From: Emydura subglobosa | Taxonomy: Eukaryota > Chordata > Testudines > Chelidae | Length of the DNA stretch: 64,000 bases | Assembly: GCA_007922225.1 (NCBI GenBank) | Contig: ML679956.1 | Coordinates: 73,792,164 to 73,856,163, forward strand | Direction of reading: 5' to 3' | Part shown: piece after piece, positions 47,195-58,384 of the stretch | How positions within the stretch are numbered: the first letter of the stretch is position 1 | Layout of the letters: the number at the start of each line of letters is the position of its first letter | Notes under the pieces: generated by a model | What the model saw: only the letters and a program-made list of their open reading frames with translations | What the model was told of the DNA's origin: nothing | Databases searched by the model: none | Position numbers and translations under genes: made by a program

Positions 47195-48125
47195 TCAAAC
47201 ACAGGGCTTGTGATGGGAGCACATCAACTTAAAAGCAGGGAAATGTGGAGTAGAAGTTAGCAGAGGTGATGTTACCGCTGTATACAGCATTAGTGGGACC
47301 ACTGCTGGAATTCTGCGTCTAGTCCTGATGTCAACACTTTAAAAAGGATATTGACAAATGGGAAGTGTGTTCAGAAAAGAGCTAAAGATTGGATCGAGGC
47401 CTGGAACACACACTTACAGTGATTGATTGACTTCGGAAGCTCAGTCGATGTAGTTTATCTGAGAGAAGGTGAAACAGTGACTCGATCACCGCCTATGAGG
47501 CCCAGATTTTTAAAGGTATTTAGGCATTGCTGCGTTGAGTGCAGCAAGGCCTATGTGATTAGATCGCGAGCCCCATTTTCGTAAGTGACTTAGGAGCTTT
47601 ATTTATTGAAAGTCAATGGGACTTAGTCTCCTAAATACTTTTGAGGATCGGGTGTTAGGAACCTAACTCCTATTGAAACCAGTGGGCATTTGGCACCTAA
47701 ATATCTTTAAAGATCCAGCCCTACTTGCCTAAATCACTTTTGAAAATGGGACTTAGCCGTCTAAATCACTTATGCCTTGCAGTGCTGAGCAGAGCAATGG
47801 CCTGCTAAATGCCGTTCAGATCCTAAATACCTATGGGGGGAGACTTCTGACCGCGAGTACGCTTTCATCTAGCAGACGAAGGTATTGTAAGATCCATTGA
47901 ATGGCTGGAAGTTGAAGGCAGAGTAATTCAGATGGGAAATGAGGTGCATGTTTTTAACCTTGGGACACTCTCCCTGGGGAGGGGGCGGATTCTCCATCAC
48001 TAAAAGATAATAATGTGGTTGAGGCTGGAATTATGGGGGAGGTTCTCTGGCCTATGCTATACAGAAGGTTGGACTAGACCTGGATGACCATAACAGTCCT
48101 TTCTGGCCTTAAAGCAGTGAATCAA
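47195..48125 (+). mobile_element. CR1/L3-like LINE 3' part, split
   Basis: The left piece (to about 47497) has gtgggaccactgctggaatt and gaaaagagctaaagattgg. The right piece (from about 47865) ends with gaaggttggactagacctgg, tgaccataacagtcctttct and ggccttaaagc. A palindromic block separates the two. Confidence 0.78.
47500..47862. repeat. Palindromic 'aaaggtatttaggc' repeat block nested in LINE
   Basis: Repeated and inverted units (taaaggtatttaggca, tcaatgggacttagtctcct, ggaacctaactcctattgaa, gcacctaaatatctttaaag) fold on each other and appear to form two or three joined hairpin elements. Confidence 0.7.
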
Positions 48126-48239
48126 TTCCGCCTACATGGGAGGGGGAGTATGGGATACCCCTGCCCTAGCTGGGGACTATCACATACCTGACTGGTGCCT
48201 TGCCCTTATTCCAGGAGCACTAGGTGAAGGAGGAGAGGT

Positions 48240-48325
48240 TCTTGGACACAGCCGCTCCAAAAGTATTTAGGCTCCTAATGTCCATTGAAATTGGGAGTGA
48301 GGTGCCTACATCTTTTTGGGGACCT
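48240..48325. repeat. Short palindromic repeat fragment
   Basis: aaaagtatttaggctcctaa, a gtccattgaaattgggag centre and an inverted gaggtgcctacatcttt arm. It has the same family look as 47500-47862. Confidence 0.65.
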
Positions 48326-48582
48326 GGGACCTTCGTGCCCTCCCATCTGCTGCACTCCCATGCCAAGGGCCCACCCTCGCATTTCATATAGTCCTTCGTC
48401 ACTCCCGTGGGAGTTTGCCTGGAGGAAATCCTGAGAGGATCTGACCTCCTGGGGGGTTTTCTGGTCTTCAGGACCTCTTAGGTTGTATCCCAGAGACTTG
48501 TTTGCCTGAGGGGAAAAAACGATGAAAAGCCTCAGGATCTGGCCCACTAAGTTCACTTGTAGCTACATTAGAGCAGAATTCC

Positions 48583-48670
48583 ATACTGGGGCCATGCTCT
48601 CCATTGGAGTAAATTGTCACAGCTTGATTGGCAGAGCTTAATTGGCTTCAGTTTCTGCCCCCAGAGAGTA
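48583..48670. repeat. Imperfect palindromic repeat near the second exon
   Basis: tggggccatgctctccattg and a tcacagcttgattggcagag block resemble the hairpin class. It lies about 230 bp upstream of the exon at 48904. Confidence 0.45.
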
Positions 48671-48903
48671 TGGCCCCAGTATGTTCCAGTACCATAATAA
48701 TGCTTCCCATTTAATACTATTGCAGTCTGTACAAAACAATTCCACTCAGTCTCAGCCTATATGAAAGTGTTACACTCCTTTAGAGTAATGGACAGGATGT
48801 TAATGGATGTGAGATGGAGATACCTATAAAGCACTACAGCAAATTGAAAGGGAATTGGATTTGATTGCAACTCTTTCTTTATTTCTCTCATTCTCTTCTC
48901 TAG

Positions 48904-49011
48904 GATGCCCTGGGATGTGGGATAATATTACATGCTGGAAGTCTGCGAGCGTGGGTGAAATCGTCTTTGTCAAGTGTCCTGCTCTGTTCAGAATTATTAA
49001 CTCTGAAGACG
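48904..49011 (+). CDS. ADCYAP1R1: PAC1-type class B GPCR, next exon (hormone-binding domain core)
   Basis: This 108-nt exon encodes 36 residues opening with [12 protein letters not shown], the core of the class B receptor ectodomain: the conserved Trp, the Asp of the WDN motif, an N-I-T glycosylation sequon, and the Cys of TCW. A VGE turn and a third cysteine in V-K-C-P follow, then [15 protein letters not shown] points to PAC1 rather than VPAC1, VPAC2, GHRHR or secretin receptor, which carry other residues here. The acceptor is cattctcttctctag, preceded by more pyrimidines; the donor is gacg|gtaaag. Both ends are phase 1, as usual for ectodomain exons of this family, and the first two bases complete the glycine codon started at 11828. 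The end reads INSED-G instead of the FNPDQ I recall for mammalian PAC1. The reading frame runs on into the intron TG repeat, which is not coding. The next exon is not recognised before the window ends. Confidence 0.87.
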
Positions 49012-49171
49012 GTAAAGTGCCCTTCTCCTTTCTTCATTGGTTCCATACGGTTGCTAGATTCAGCAGTCGTGCTGATCGTACAGCCAAGCATTTGGTACTG
49101 TTAAAGGGAATCAAAAGCTCTGCAGTGGACTGGGGCTGCTGGAGACATGATGTATACAATATGTCGGGCTT

Positions 49172-49173
<2 letters not shown>

Positions 49174-49220
<47 letters not shown>

Positions 49221-49230
49221 NNNNNNNNNN

Positions 49231-49277
<47 letters not shown>
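49174..49277. repeat. TG microsatellite containing a 10-N assembly gap
   Basis: Pure TG runs lie at 49174-49220 and 49231-49277, with ten N at 49221-49230. The gap size is nominal, so the true repeat length is unknown. It starts 162 bp downstream of the second receptor exon. Confidence 0.98.
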
Positions 49278-49279
<2 letters not shown>

Positions 49280-52200
49280 CTACACTAAGGCTAGTTACAA
49301 AATAGAAAGCTGTGCCCTTAGACGTCCATTGAAGTTAATGGGAAATGTGATTGCTGTCCAAGGGCCTTAGATTATTTATACAAAATAAAAAACAACGCAG
49401 GTTCTGAAGTCAAAACTCAGGGTCAGATTCTGGTTGGCCTTTGTGCATATGTGTGGTGGTGATGGGTCATATAAGAGGGGATGTTCCTTAGACCCTCTCT
49501 CCATGTAAAGGTCAGGAAGAATTCCAGGCCCTTCATTCACCAGAGGGTGAGGGTGAATGAAGTGCTCCTTTTTTGGAGGGGGCGGGGGGACAGAGAGGGG
49601 TTGAAATGGGTGGGGCCATGGTCCTACCTCCTCAGGCTTCTGTCAGGGTAGCTGGCTGGCTGGCAGTAGGCCAATGAAGGGGAACTGTAGCACTGAATAT
49701 GCAGCCTGAGGCTAGTACCTCTTGGTGTTCCTTCTGGGACAGTAATGTTGTGCCTCATCTTCCATGCACGGTTGTGCTTAACTATCCCAATCAAGTGCTC
49801 TGTCCTTCCTCATACAAAACTCCCAATGAAATGAATGGGAATTTTGCCTGAGTAAAATCTTTAGAAGTTGAGCAAGTTATTATTAGTTATAAAACTATTT
49901 AGCCTGACTAGTGACATTAAGAAGCTTCCCACTCGAATGCATGAGAGACAGACTCAAAGTTGTTTGGCAACACAATTTTGTACAATTCCTCCCAGCGCCA
50001 GTCCCGTCAGATGTATCCATTAAACGGCAGCTCCCATTGAGAGGGATACTAATAAAACTCGATCCTGATCTGTAAAGCTATTTTGCAAAATACCTATACC
50101 TGCAAACACTGTACAGAAAAAGCTTTGTGTGTTTGAGCAAGTAAGGACTTCATGCACAAATACATGTGTGCAAATCCCTTGATCAGGACACTGAAGCAAG
50201 CACATTTCCTCTTGTGAAAATGCTACATAGGATTTTACATGACGAAATGTCATCATGAAAAGCTTTTTTTTTAATGTCCTATAAAATATAAGGCCACCTG
50301 CAGTAGCCTCAATAGTGCTGAGGCATTGGTTCTCAGTGACTCAGAGGACAGAGGGGCACTTACTAAATCATCAAAGGCTAGTGATAGAAAAACAACATGA
50401 CAGTGTTTTATGGAGTTCACAGATAACATAGGCAAGAACATTCTTGCCCTCTCCAAGGATTTCTGAAGCGCCTGAGACATGGATACTAATTCTCAACCAC
50501 ACACACAGTCGCTCACTCAGTCTGATGGCCAAACTAGTTCAGGTCATCTCCAGAGCAGCAGATCCGTTCAACCAAAAGCTTTCCCAGTACAATAATCATG
50601 GGTTCTCGCGCTCTGAAGGCAGAATGCTTTTATGATGTTTATTGTGCACCCACTGGCAGCTGATTTGTCATTTTCTTCTGATATAATTATAGCAGCCCTG
50701 CTTTCAATAGAGGGCTTGTCAGATGTTGTTCCATTAGAAGCCCCTACTTTTGAGTGGTTTGTAATCGCATTCTTTCAATATCCTGAGTAGAAGCTTGGCA
50801 ACGTAGATTCTTTTCTTTTTATTTTTTTAAGTCAGTGCAATGCTCATGGATGTTGCTGGATTGGCAATGCAGAGAATGACATCCGGCAAGATTTCTTTAT
50901 ACTAAACATGCCTCAACCTCAAACCTCCCAACTATCCCTCCTGCATTTATTTACATTCCACACAAGCTTAGCGCTCTCCCTGCATCAGAACTAAACAGCT
51001 GCAGAACTGCACTTACAGATGGAGCTATGCACTCCAAAGGGATGAAGCCAGCAGTATTTTAAGTTTTCTGCATGAATAATTTTGTTTCCTGCATTTTGGA
51101 TTTTTGTCACTTGGCTGATTGAGCTCCCAACCTTGACCTGGAGGGGGGAGAAGAAGTTCATTGTAAATCCCCATTCAGCCCTCATGGTCTCCATGCCAAA
51201 ATCACTAGCCAGTGCCAAGTGGCACCACTTGCACTTATGTGTAAGCCTGTCCACAAGAAGCAAGACCAAGCCCTGCCAAATCATCCGGTAACCACATAGA
51301 TATTACATCTGGAACAATTTCAGGTCACTACTAACTCAGACTGGCTTTGTACTAGTTGACCCAGGAGTGGAAGACTCTACATCCGTTACCAGTCCCCTGA
51401 GCCACTCAGATACCTGTGATCTTTTTGTATCATCCTTACAACTTTTTATTTTTGTTTCTCTAGGGTAGAGTGCAGAAATAGTCACATTTATGACTGTTCC
51501 ACTTATAAAGGGTTGAACACCAAATACAACACGATATCACATTTCACATAAGATGTAACCAAAATGATGTTTCAAGATCCATCCAGCTGAGAATTGTGGA
51601 ATCACTCCCCAGTTTCTTCTACTCTAATACTTAAGGACAGATCCAGGGTTCTGAGCTGTAATTCTGCTGTGATCCCAGAATGCAGCATTTCTTCTCTTGA
51701 AAATGCATCTGTGACCTCCACCCATCAATCCAGAGACTTTGCTTTCATTTTTGTCTTCTAGGGGAAGTAGTGTTGCCATTTGTCATAACATTTTTTTAGT
51801 ACAGGACTAGTGCTGACTCTGCTGCTAACGCGTCCTAGTTTACAGGCCATTCAAAGCATCCCAATTCACCTTTGGTAAGTAAACAAACTGTGATAATGTA
51901 TGGCAAAGCTATGATGTTGGATTGCCATGTAAGAAAGAAGGTCAAGGCACTACAGTGAAGCATCTTGGTCCCATTGGGTGTAATTTAATGAGCTGTGATC
52001 CTGAATAGCAAGGTTGGCATGTTTCTGATTTTTCATTTTTTTTCCACTCAGTGAAAACACTGTCTTTCAAATGAAGTCTTTTGAAGTCCAGAAAGCACCC
52101 ACAAGTCTCTGTTTGGCACGACTGAGGGGTTTTGGGGTGATTAATTCTTTTCATCCAAATTAGTAGATCAGAGCCTGAGTAAATGCTAGTACAGATGACA

Positions 52201-53100
52201 GAATGCAGCTTTCAGGGATTGCCATCTGCTTGACATTGTGAAATGACCTTCATTCAGAAACCCAAAAGATAGGTATGACTGGCTCTCGCTGAGTCCTCTC
52301 TCTAGTCACAAAAAAGTGTGTGGGGGGGTTGTTTGTTTCTTTTTCTCCCCCCAAATGCTCAACTTGGGAAACTATCCATTGCATTAAAAAAGCATGATTA
52401 TGATGCATTTATGTATTGTGCTTGAAAATAGAGAGAAAATGGTTTTATTTATATTGTGTGTACCACATATATGAAACTCTCTAAAGTCAGAGTTCTGTAG
52501 AAATTGTTCTAAAATACCATGGAATTTAAGGGCAAATGAGATCCTTTCCATATATGGTTTGAACCATCATGTAAGGTTGCATGGCTGGGATATAACTAAT
52601 TCTGTAGGATGGCTACAATACTATTTGGGAGCTATTTCATTCATTATTACATTCTATAAGGCCTTTTCATCGGGACAGGGCCAGTTCCACCCCATGAGTT
52701 GGTTGGGAAAGAGGTACTGGTGGTCTTCTTGAGGCTTTCACCTCATGTCTTCTACCATCCATTGTAGCCCCAAGCTTTACCTTCCTTGTGTCCTGCCCAA
52801 GTTTTACTATTCTGGGGAGCTAAAACCACAAAGACTCTGAGCTCCTACTGCAGGATGTGAATAATTTCCCATTAAAACCAATGGGAGTTGCATGTATTCT
52901 GCCAGAAGAAAATCAGGCAGCAGGTTGTTCCCATGTCTGCTGCATTACAATTACAATAGGCATTGCTGCCTCTGAGGCACTGGGATTAGCTGTAATGATT
53001 AATTCTGGTGGATTCAGGAAATCTTCTGTGATCTTCCTCATTTTGAAATATATCATTCCTTTGAAAAAAACAAATAGGTCAGTAAGGATGGAAAAGGAGG
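49280..53100. other. Long intronic stretch with no exon recognised
   Basis: I looked for the following receptor exon (N-C-T, G-W-S, P-F-P block) on the + strand and did not find it. Short hairpin-type fragments occur near 49985-50200 and 52855-52960. Elsewhere only AT-rich sequence and short runs are seen. Confidence 0.4.
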
Positions 53101-53101
53101 T

Positions 53102-53119
53102 ATGTGTGTGTGTGTGTGA
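53102..53119. repeat. Short TG microsatellite
   Basis: About nine TG units. Confidence 0.9.
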
Positions 53120-53120
53120 G

Positions 53121-54460
53121 AGGAGTACCGCACTATACCTATATCTTTCTCAAGACGAGTAGTCTATAGAATAGGGTCAATAAGACCACTAGTTATTCAG
53201 ATACTACTGTGACATATCTAAGGTGGATAGACAGATATTAATATTCTTTGTCTCGCCCAAGATGAAAATTGCTCAGGGTATTTGCCAGCTAGAGCATTTC
53301 TTTCTTTGGCAGCTTCATTATTGTACTATGAGCTGAAAGCCCAAGTTGTCACACGCGGGGCCAAGTAATCCGCCATCTGTGCAGTCTCCTGAATGCAGCC
53401 AATGAGACTGCTGCATGTAAATTAGCTATAGAGTAAAGCTCATGATGGGTTCAATTACCTCTGAGATTACAACGGTCTAGGTCTCTTGGTCTTGCATAGA
53501 TACACAGCTTGCTGTCTCAGTGTAATTCATAAAGTCAAAATGGCTGAAAACTTAAAAATTGGATGGTAATGGACCACTGATGTCAATGGAGATCGAACCT
53601 GGTGATACTGTGAACAAAATAAGCTCTTAACCATGCTTGTAGTTGTTTCCATTGCATCCCACTCAATCAAGAAACATTCTAGGCTTCAGAGTGACATAGA
53701 CAGTTGACAGTTCTGGAATCTTATTATATAGGTATTGATAGAGAGAGGCAGTGGAGATGGCTATTTAAGATCAGAGACTTTACAAGCAATAAAATGTAGC
53801 TAGAGAAAATACGCTTTTTTACTGAGGCTGGAGAAGCAGGCTTTCTCTGCTAGTAGCTAAAGCTAATGTCAGCATTGCAGCAGTCTGACATTGGAATCCT
53901 GCACCACTCGCAAATCAATGTGGCTAAAGAATCAGGTAGCTGGAGTGTGACTTTTCTGTCCATATGCATTTCTTTCTTGGTGGATTTTTCAGACGCCGGT
54001 GAGGGAAACTGACAACTCCAGAATCAAGGAATCTCCATTAAAAAAAGTGCCCCAGTCCACTAGAGTACAGACCACTAACAAAAATACTCGAGCTGAGCTC
54101 AACTAGCGTCAGGGTACGCAGGGAAAAAGAGGTGGCCTCTTAGATATCCAGAATATAGGTGTCACATGGCTTCATACTGAGTGTGACACCGACATCTTGT
54201 ATGGCACTCAAAGTCCACAGTAAAGAAAACTGTTGCATTTTACTGCAACTTTTCGGTGTCTTTCAAAGGTATCCCCAGATAGAATGCCCTTCTGTAGTCC
54301 TGTCTAGAGTTGATCAAGTGCCAAAAACGCAACTGTGATAGCACGTATGAGGTCCTTTGAGGCCCTCTGATGGAGGCCTCATGGTCCTACCACACTCATC
54401 CCAGGAAAAGAAGCAGTGAAAGTGGGTCCTCCAAGCCTGCCTAGAAAGGCTGCTTCCCTG
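53121..54460. other. Stretch with no recognised gene
   Basis: No supported repeats or exons. A chance AG-6 nt-GT arrangement near 54000 was not accepted as a micro-exon. Confidence 0.4.
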
Positions 54461-54461
54461 C

Positions 54462-55495
54462 AACCTATCAGAGCTTAGCAGGCTCAGATAAAAGGAGCTG
54501 TAGGGTGTAAGCAGTTCAGTTGCTGGCTTAGACCAGGACAGTGAGGAAGGACTGGAAGGCTGTGAAACTCTCCAGGTGAGGAGGCCTGAGAGAGACCCTG
54601 CTCAAGCAGGGAACAGGCAGAACCCTGAGGTAAGGATGAAGAGGAAGGGGCTACATAGGCAGTGGCCCAGAGAATAGCAGCAGCAACAGAGTTAAAGGAA
54701 GCAGCATGTGGCTGCTATTTGTAGGGTTCCTGGGAGCTAGTGAACAGAGGCTGCTAACAGGGGAGTTTTGTGAAGGAGTTTAGATGGGGAGTGGGGGAAT
54801 AGATACACTTCATTAACATTCTGTAAACTAAAGACAATAACCCCCCCCCCCCACCCAATAAAAAACACCACAATAAAAGAGAGAGAATGCAGTCAGAAGT
54901 CCATGAACAAAGCAGGAGCTATCCAGTTTATTGCTTTGAATGCAACATGTATGATTACTTGCCCTTTTGGCAGGTGGTGCATGTGTGCATTCGGTGCAAG
55001 GAGCTCCTGGCCTTCAGATACTGCATATGGACTATGGAGACCAGGGTGGCTGAACTGAAGGAACTAAGGGAGACACAGAAGTACATAAATGAGACTTTCC
55101 AGGACACAGTAAACTAGTTCCACCCCTGGTATGACAGCCTCTGTATTATTGAGGAGGATGAAAGTCTCAGGGAAGGTGAACATCAAACTGGAGAGGAGGG
55201 AAATGTTCCCCTAGTTGGGACCATCCTTCCAGATGATGTCATGGCATCCTCTCACACTGAGGATATCTCTCTGAGGGAGGGAACTCCTGTTATTGGGAAA
55301 AGACAGGTAAAAGTGATGGGGGACTCGATCATTAGAGACATAGATAGCTGGGTTTGTGATGACCGGATGGTGACTTGCCTGCCGGGTGTGCAGGTGGCAG
55401 ATCTCTCGAGCCATCTAGGCAGACTTACATGTAGTTCTGGGGCGGAGCCGGTGGTCTTTGTGCTGCCACTGATCAAACACAAAATGTGATGGCCA
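54462..55495 (+). mobile_element. CR1-like LINE 5' part (5' UTR and ORF1)
   Basis: The segment starts near agcttagcaggctcagataa with a purine-rich untranslated stretch (cagttgctggcttagaccag) and then ORF1. It ends abruptly near 55490, where the LINE should continue, so the copy is 3'-truncated or rearranged. That is unusual, since CR1 copies normally lose the 5' end. A C-rich run and A-rich stretch lie at 54841-54880, just before the ORF1 start codon. Confidence 0.75.
54887..55489 (+). pseudogene. CR1-like ORF1 remnant (zinc-finger and esterase-type protein)
   Basis: The frame starts at an ATG at 54887, with a cysteine cluster C-x2-C near residues 18-21 and C-x2-C near residues 36-39, then a METRVAELKELRETQ stretch that would form a short coiled coil. 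A TAG stop lies at 55118. The same frame stays open beyond it to 55489 and includes VMGDSIIRD, the GDS block of SGNH esterases found in CR1 ORF1 proteins, followed by CLPG and VQVADLSSHLGRL. The second catalytic region (a GTND-type block) is missing because the copy ends. In intact CR1 elements this protein binds nucleic acid and carries an esterase domain of unclear role. The remnant is non-functional. Confidence 0.72.
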
Positions 55496-56445
55496 CCCCC
55501 AGTGCTCCAGCCTCTTCTCACTGCTTGATCAATATACCAGCATGTGGACGGTATTCCCGTCTCTCACAATACCCTAGCTGAGGACAAAAGACAGTCGCAG
55601 TGTGCTGCCAGGCCGGTCAGCAAAGTGTCCCAGCCACTGAATGGTATCTGCCCGTGAAGAATTCCCAGATTGTTTTCGTCCCGTCATAATGGCGGAACAG
55701 TAAGACTCTGTGAGGGGCAATGTGCTGTTTACATAGCACTTTGATAGTTGGTACTTCTTTCACATTCTGTCATTCGCCACTGTACAGGTGAACGTAGGCA
55801 GCAGTTGTGACCTGGCTCTTTAGGGGGAGTTCATTCTCTACACTGCTCCTTTCACCTCTCTCCTCAGACTGTTGACACAAGGTTCTCTTGCTTCCTGTCC
55901 TTATGGTGGCTTTTTGGGAGATGGGCACTTGTCCACACTGAACCCCCCCAATACCCTTCCTGCCTGTTTGTGCTTCTGGGTTTTGCACAGCTACAATTCA
56001 AAGCAGGCTGGAGCTTTAATTTATGGCCTTTAAATTGGCTTTGGGTAGAGGGTTTTTGGTGGGAGGTTCCCCCCCTTAATGCCGATTTTCTTCTCTCTGC
56101 TCCCCCATAACTGTGGCTAGAAGCTTCTTCTTTCTTGGACCATGTTTGCTTTAATCCTGTACTTTGACACACATCCTTTTTAAATGATTCCTGCCAGTTG
56201 TTATGGTGACCTCAGTCTGCTGCTAGCTTCACAGCTTTTGATTAAAAAAAAAAAGAAGAAAAGAGTAGTACAACTCGGGTCTGGTCATATCTGTCTATTA
56301 GTCCCACCTCGCCAAACCCCCCCACGATATGTAACTTCTTTGCTGTACTTAGCTGTCAGTTTCTTGTAAACTGCATTTATGTTGCACTAGGAGCGCAATC
56401 CATTAGAGCCCCCTGTTTCTCTGGCATGACATCTACCCTGTGGGC
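55496..56445. other. Stretch with no recognised gene
   Basis: No domain or repeat is assigned. The open frames near 55770-56172 on the minus strand overlap each other and have no motifs. Confidence 0.4.
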
Positions 56446-56449
56446 TGGA

Positions 56450-56645
56450 TGACTGGACGCAGCATTGGTGGTCAGTGTGCGCCTGGGTTCTAATCCCACC
56501 CCTGTCTTGCTCCTTTGCTTTGGACAAGTCACTTAGTCTTGCCGTGCCTCAGTTTCCATGTCTGTGAAACAGAATCAATCATATTAATAGTGTGAGTGCT
56601 AGTATTTGAACACACCAAGAGCTACATCCAGTAAATACTAACTAT
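56450..56645 (+). mobile_element. MIR-type SINE
   Basis: The landmarks run in order: gcgcctgggttctaatccca (head with B box), tttggacaagtcacttagtc, gtgcctcagtttccatgtct, gtgaaacagaatcaatcat, then gtgtgagtgctagtatttga. It is one of the better preserved copies. Confidence 0.88.
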
Positions 56646-56649
56646 AATC

Positions 56650-57300
56650 ATTCATGACACTTAATCCCTATCTTCAAGTGTTGCTTGATGAGGCATGGAA
56701 CTAAATGGATCAGAACCAATAGAACTATTTTCAGGAATCCCAGCACGGGTTTAGAGCAGAACATCACTATTTCTTTGTGCTCTGTAACCTTGCTCAGCTG
56801 CTGCTTTCCACAGAACCTGTAAATGAGAGAATAAGGAACTAGCATCTGAATCGCTTACAGAAAAGATGGGAGTTGGAAGGTGAGGGAGCTGGAGTAGCTA
56901 CTGTGTGTGGATGGACCGAGGTAGTAGAAACAGCAACGAGAGGGGCTCATGCACTGTGCAAAGTGAGCTTAGCCGGGGGAAAAGCTCAAGAATAAGACCC
57001 TGGAAAAGCTGCTGTCTAACTGGACTGCTGTTCCTTCATGCAGCTTCACAAGATGGCTGAACAGATTATGTGGTGCATCAGATCATGCAGCAGTACGTGA
57101 GAGAGGGAAAAGGCTCTGTGTAGTAGAAGCTGCAGAGCCGGTCGAGAAGCTAGCCCTGTTATTTATTAGCTCTTTATTAAGTTCTAACAATACAATCAGT
57201 GCGGCACAAGACACAGAAGAAGACACGGTCCCTGTCTAAAAAGCTCACAGCCTACCTAGGTGGACACCACGATTGAGAATGTGTAGAGAACGTGGTGTTT
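56650..57300. other. Stretch with no recognised gene
   Basis: It contains a tail-like antisense fragment near 57165-57255 (ttattagctctttattaagt, agtgcggcacaagacacaga, gtccctgtctaaaaagctca) that resembles the start of the 0.5-kb repeat at 872. Nothing else is assigned. Confidence 0.4.
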
Positions 57301-57304
57301 TTAT

Positions 57305-57430
57305 TCTGTCCCTTCCTCTCTCTCTCTCTCTCCTGCCCCTTATATTTATATAGGGCTTGATCCTGCACCTACCGAAATCAGTGGGAGCTTTGCCGTTGAT
57401 TTCAATCGGCTCAGGTTCAGATCCATTTGA
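57305..57430. repeat. TC run and palindromic repeat
   Basis: A tctctctctctctct run lies at about 57317-57332. From 57352 there is a hairpin repeat with agggcttgatcctgcaccta and the inverted arm ctcaggttcagatccat around gccgttgatttcaatcggc. Confidence 0.72.
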
Positions 57431-57904
57431 GGCTTACCTTTTGTGAGCTGACCCTGCAACCCAAAATAGTGAGGGAGAGTGAGAATAAGAAAAATGAATG
57501 ATCAAGGTGCTTTCGAACAACATGAGCTCTGAATGCCTTCGTTTTCTCCAGCAGTACCTGCGGCACCACTGAACTAAGGGTTTAATAGAGGTTATCCCCA
57601 GATAAATACACACATGAGGTAAATCAATCTCTGTGCCATCTGACACTGAGAGAAGTGCGGGAGTCAACTTGTAGAAGACCATTTAAAAGAATGCACTGAC
57701 ACTTAAATGCTTATTATATACTATTTCTTTACCTTAACTTGGAAGCTTCTGTTCCCTTCAACCAGAGGAGCAATTAGAAGTTACTTGAGAATTAAGATTC
57801 ACATACATCAACGGGACAACAAGGAGTTAGTTGTGACTGTTTAGCTTCAATTGATAAATGGCATTTCTTGTTTGTCAAAACTCTTTTCCATAAATGACCA
57901 ACAG

Positions 57905-58208
57905 AGAGGAAGGATGATCTTGTACTTAATACAGGAGACTGAGACTCAGGAGACATGGGTCCAGTCCCCATCTTTGCTGGACCCTCCACGTGTGACCTTG
58001 AGCAAGTCATTTCCTCTGTATGCCTCAGTTTCCCAATCTATAAAATGGTGATAAACAATACTTCCTTTGTCTGTCTTGTTCATTTAGATTGTAAATCTCT
58101 GCCCCAAAGTATTCTCTTACCACGTGTTTGTATAAATCCTAGCACAATTGGACCTAGGGGGGTTGTTTAGGGTCTCTAGGTGGTACTGTGATACTAGTAA
58201 TTAATAAT
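57905..58208 (+). mobile_element. Full-length MIR-type SINE with long tail
   Basis: Head: gagactgagactcaggagac and gggtccagtccccatctttg. Core: gtgaccttgagcaagtcatt, tgcctcagtttcccaatcta and taaaatggtgataaacaat. Tail: ttagattgtaaatctctgcc, tatgtataaatcctagcac-like sequence, gggtctctaggtggtactgt and taattaataatag. It shows how the tail seen alone at 14605, 20600 and 58385 is joined to a MIR core. Confidence 0.85.
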
Positions 58209-58384
58209 AGTCATAGTGATGATGAAAATTTTCTGTAATTTTGAAAAAGTGGCACTTAAGAATCAGAGCTGATCATAAATTGTTAAGCCAAAATGATGAT
58301 GATGTGCAGAGAACACTGCCTTCCACACTGACCAATATTGTCCCAGTGATTCCTTGTACTCCCCCATTGGTCCACCAGTATCCA

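Larger units (their letters stand above)
11829..48903 (+). other. Intron between the two receptor exons
   Basis: This interval of about 37 kb is bounded by a gtgagt donor and a ctctag acceptor that join in frame. It holds no other exon I can recognise. Much of its identifiable content is transposon-derived: CR1 in both orientations, MIR SINEs, MITEs, one solo LTR and a 5S-derived SINE. Confidence 0.75.

Noticed and set aside
49221..49230. The N run as a biological feature
   Set aside because: It is an assembly gap within a TG microsatellite.
48855..49370. A 171-codon open frame across the second exon
   Set aside because: Only 48904-49011 is coding. The rest reads through the intron acceptor tract, the TG repeat and the N gap, producing a meaningless Cys-Val repeat.
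50990..51060. A possible next receptor exon (Q-N-C-T-Y-R-W-S in one frame)
   Set aside because: The spacing between NCT and WS is one residue short, the G before W is missing, P-F-P does not follow, and there is no good acceptor upstream.
53988..54006. AG-acgccg-GT arrangement that could be a 6-nt micro-exon
   Set aside because: AG and GT at this distance occur often by chance; nothing else supports an exon.
54887..55489. A host zinc-finger or esterase gene
   Set aside because: The cysteine cluster plus GDS block, one frame broken by a stop and the upstream purine-rich leader fit CR1 ORF1 better than any host gene.
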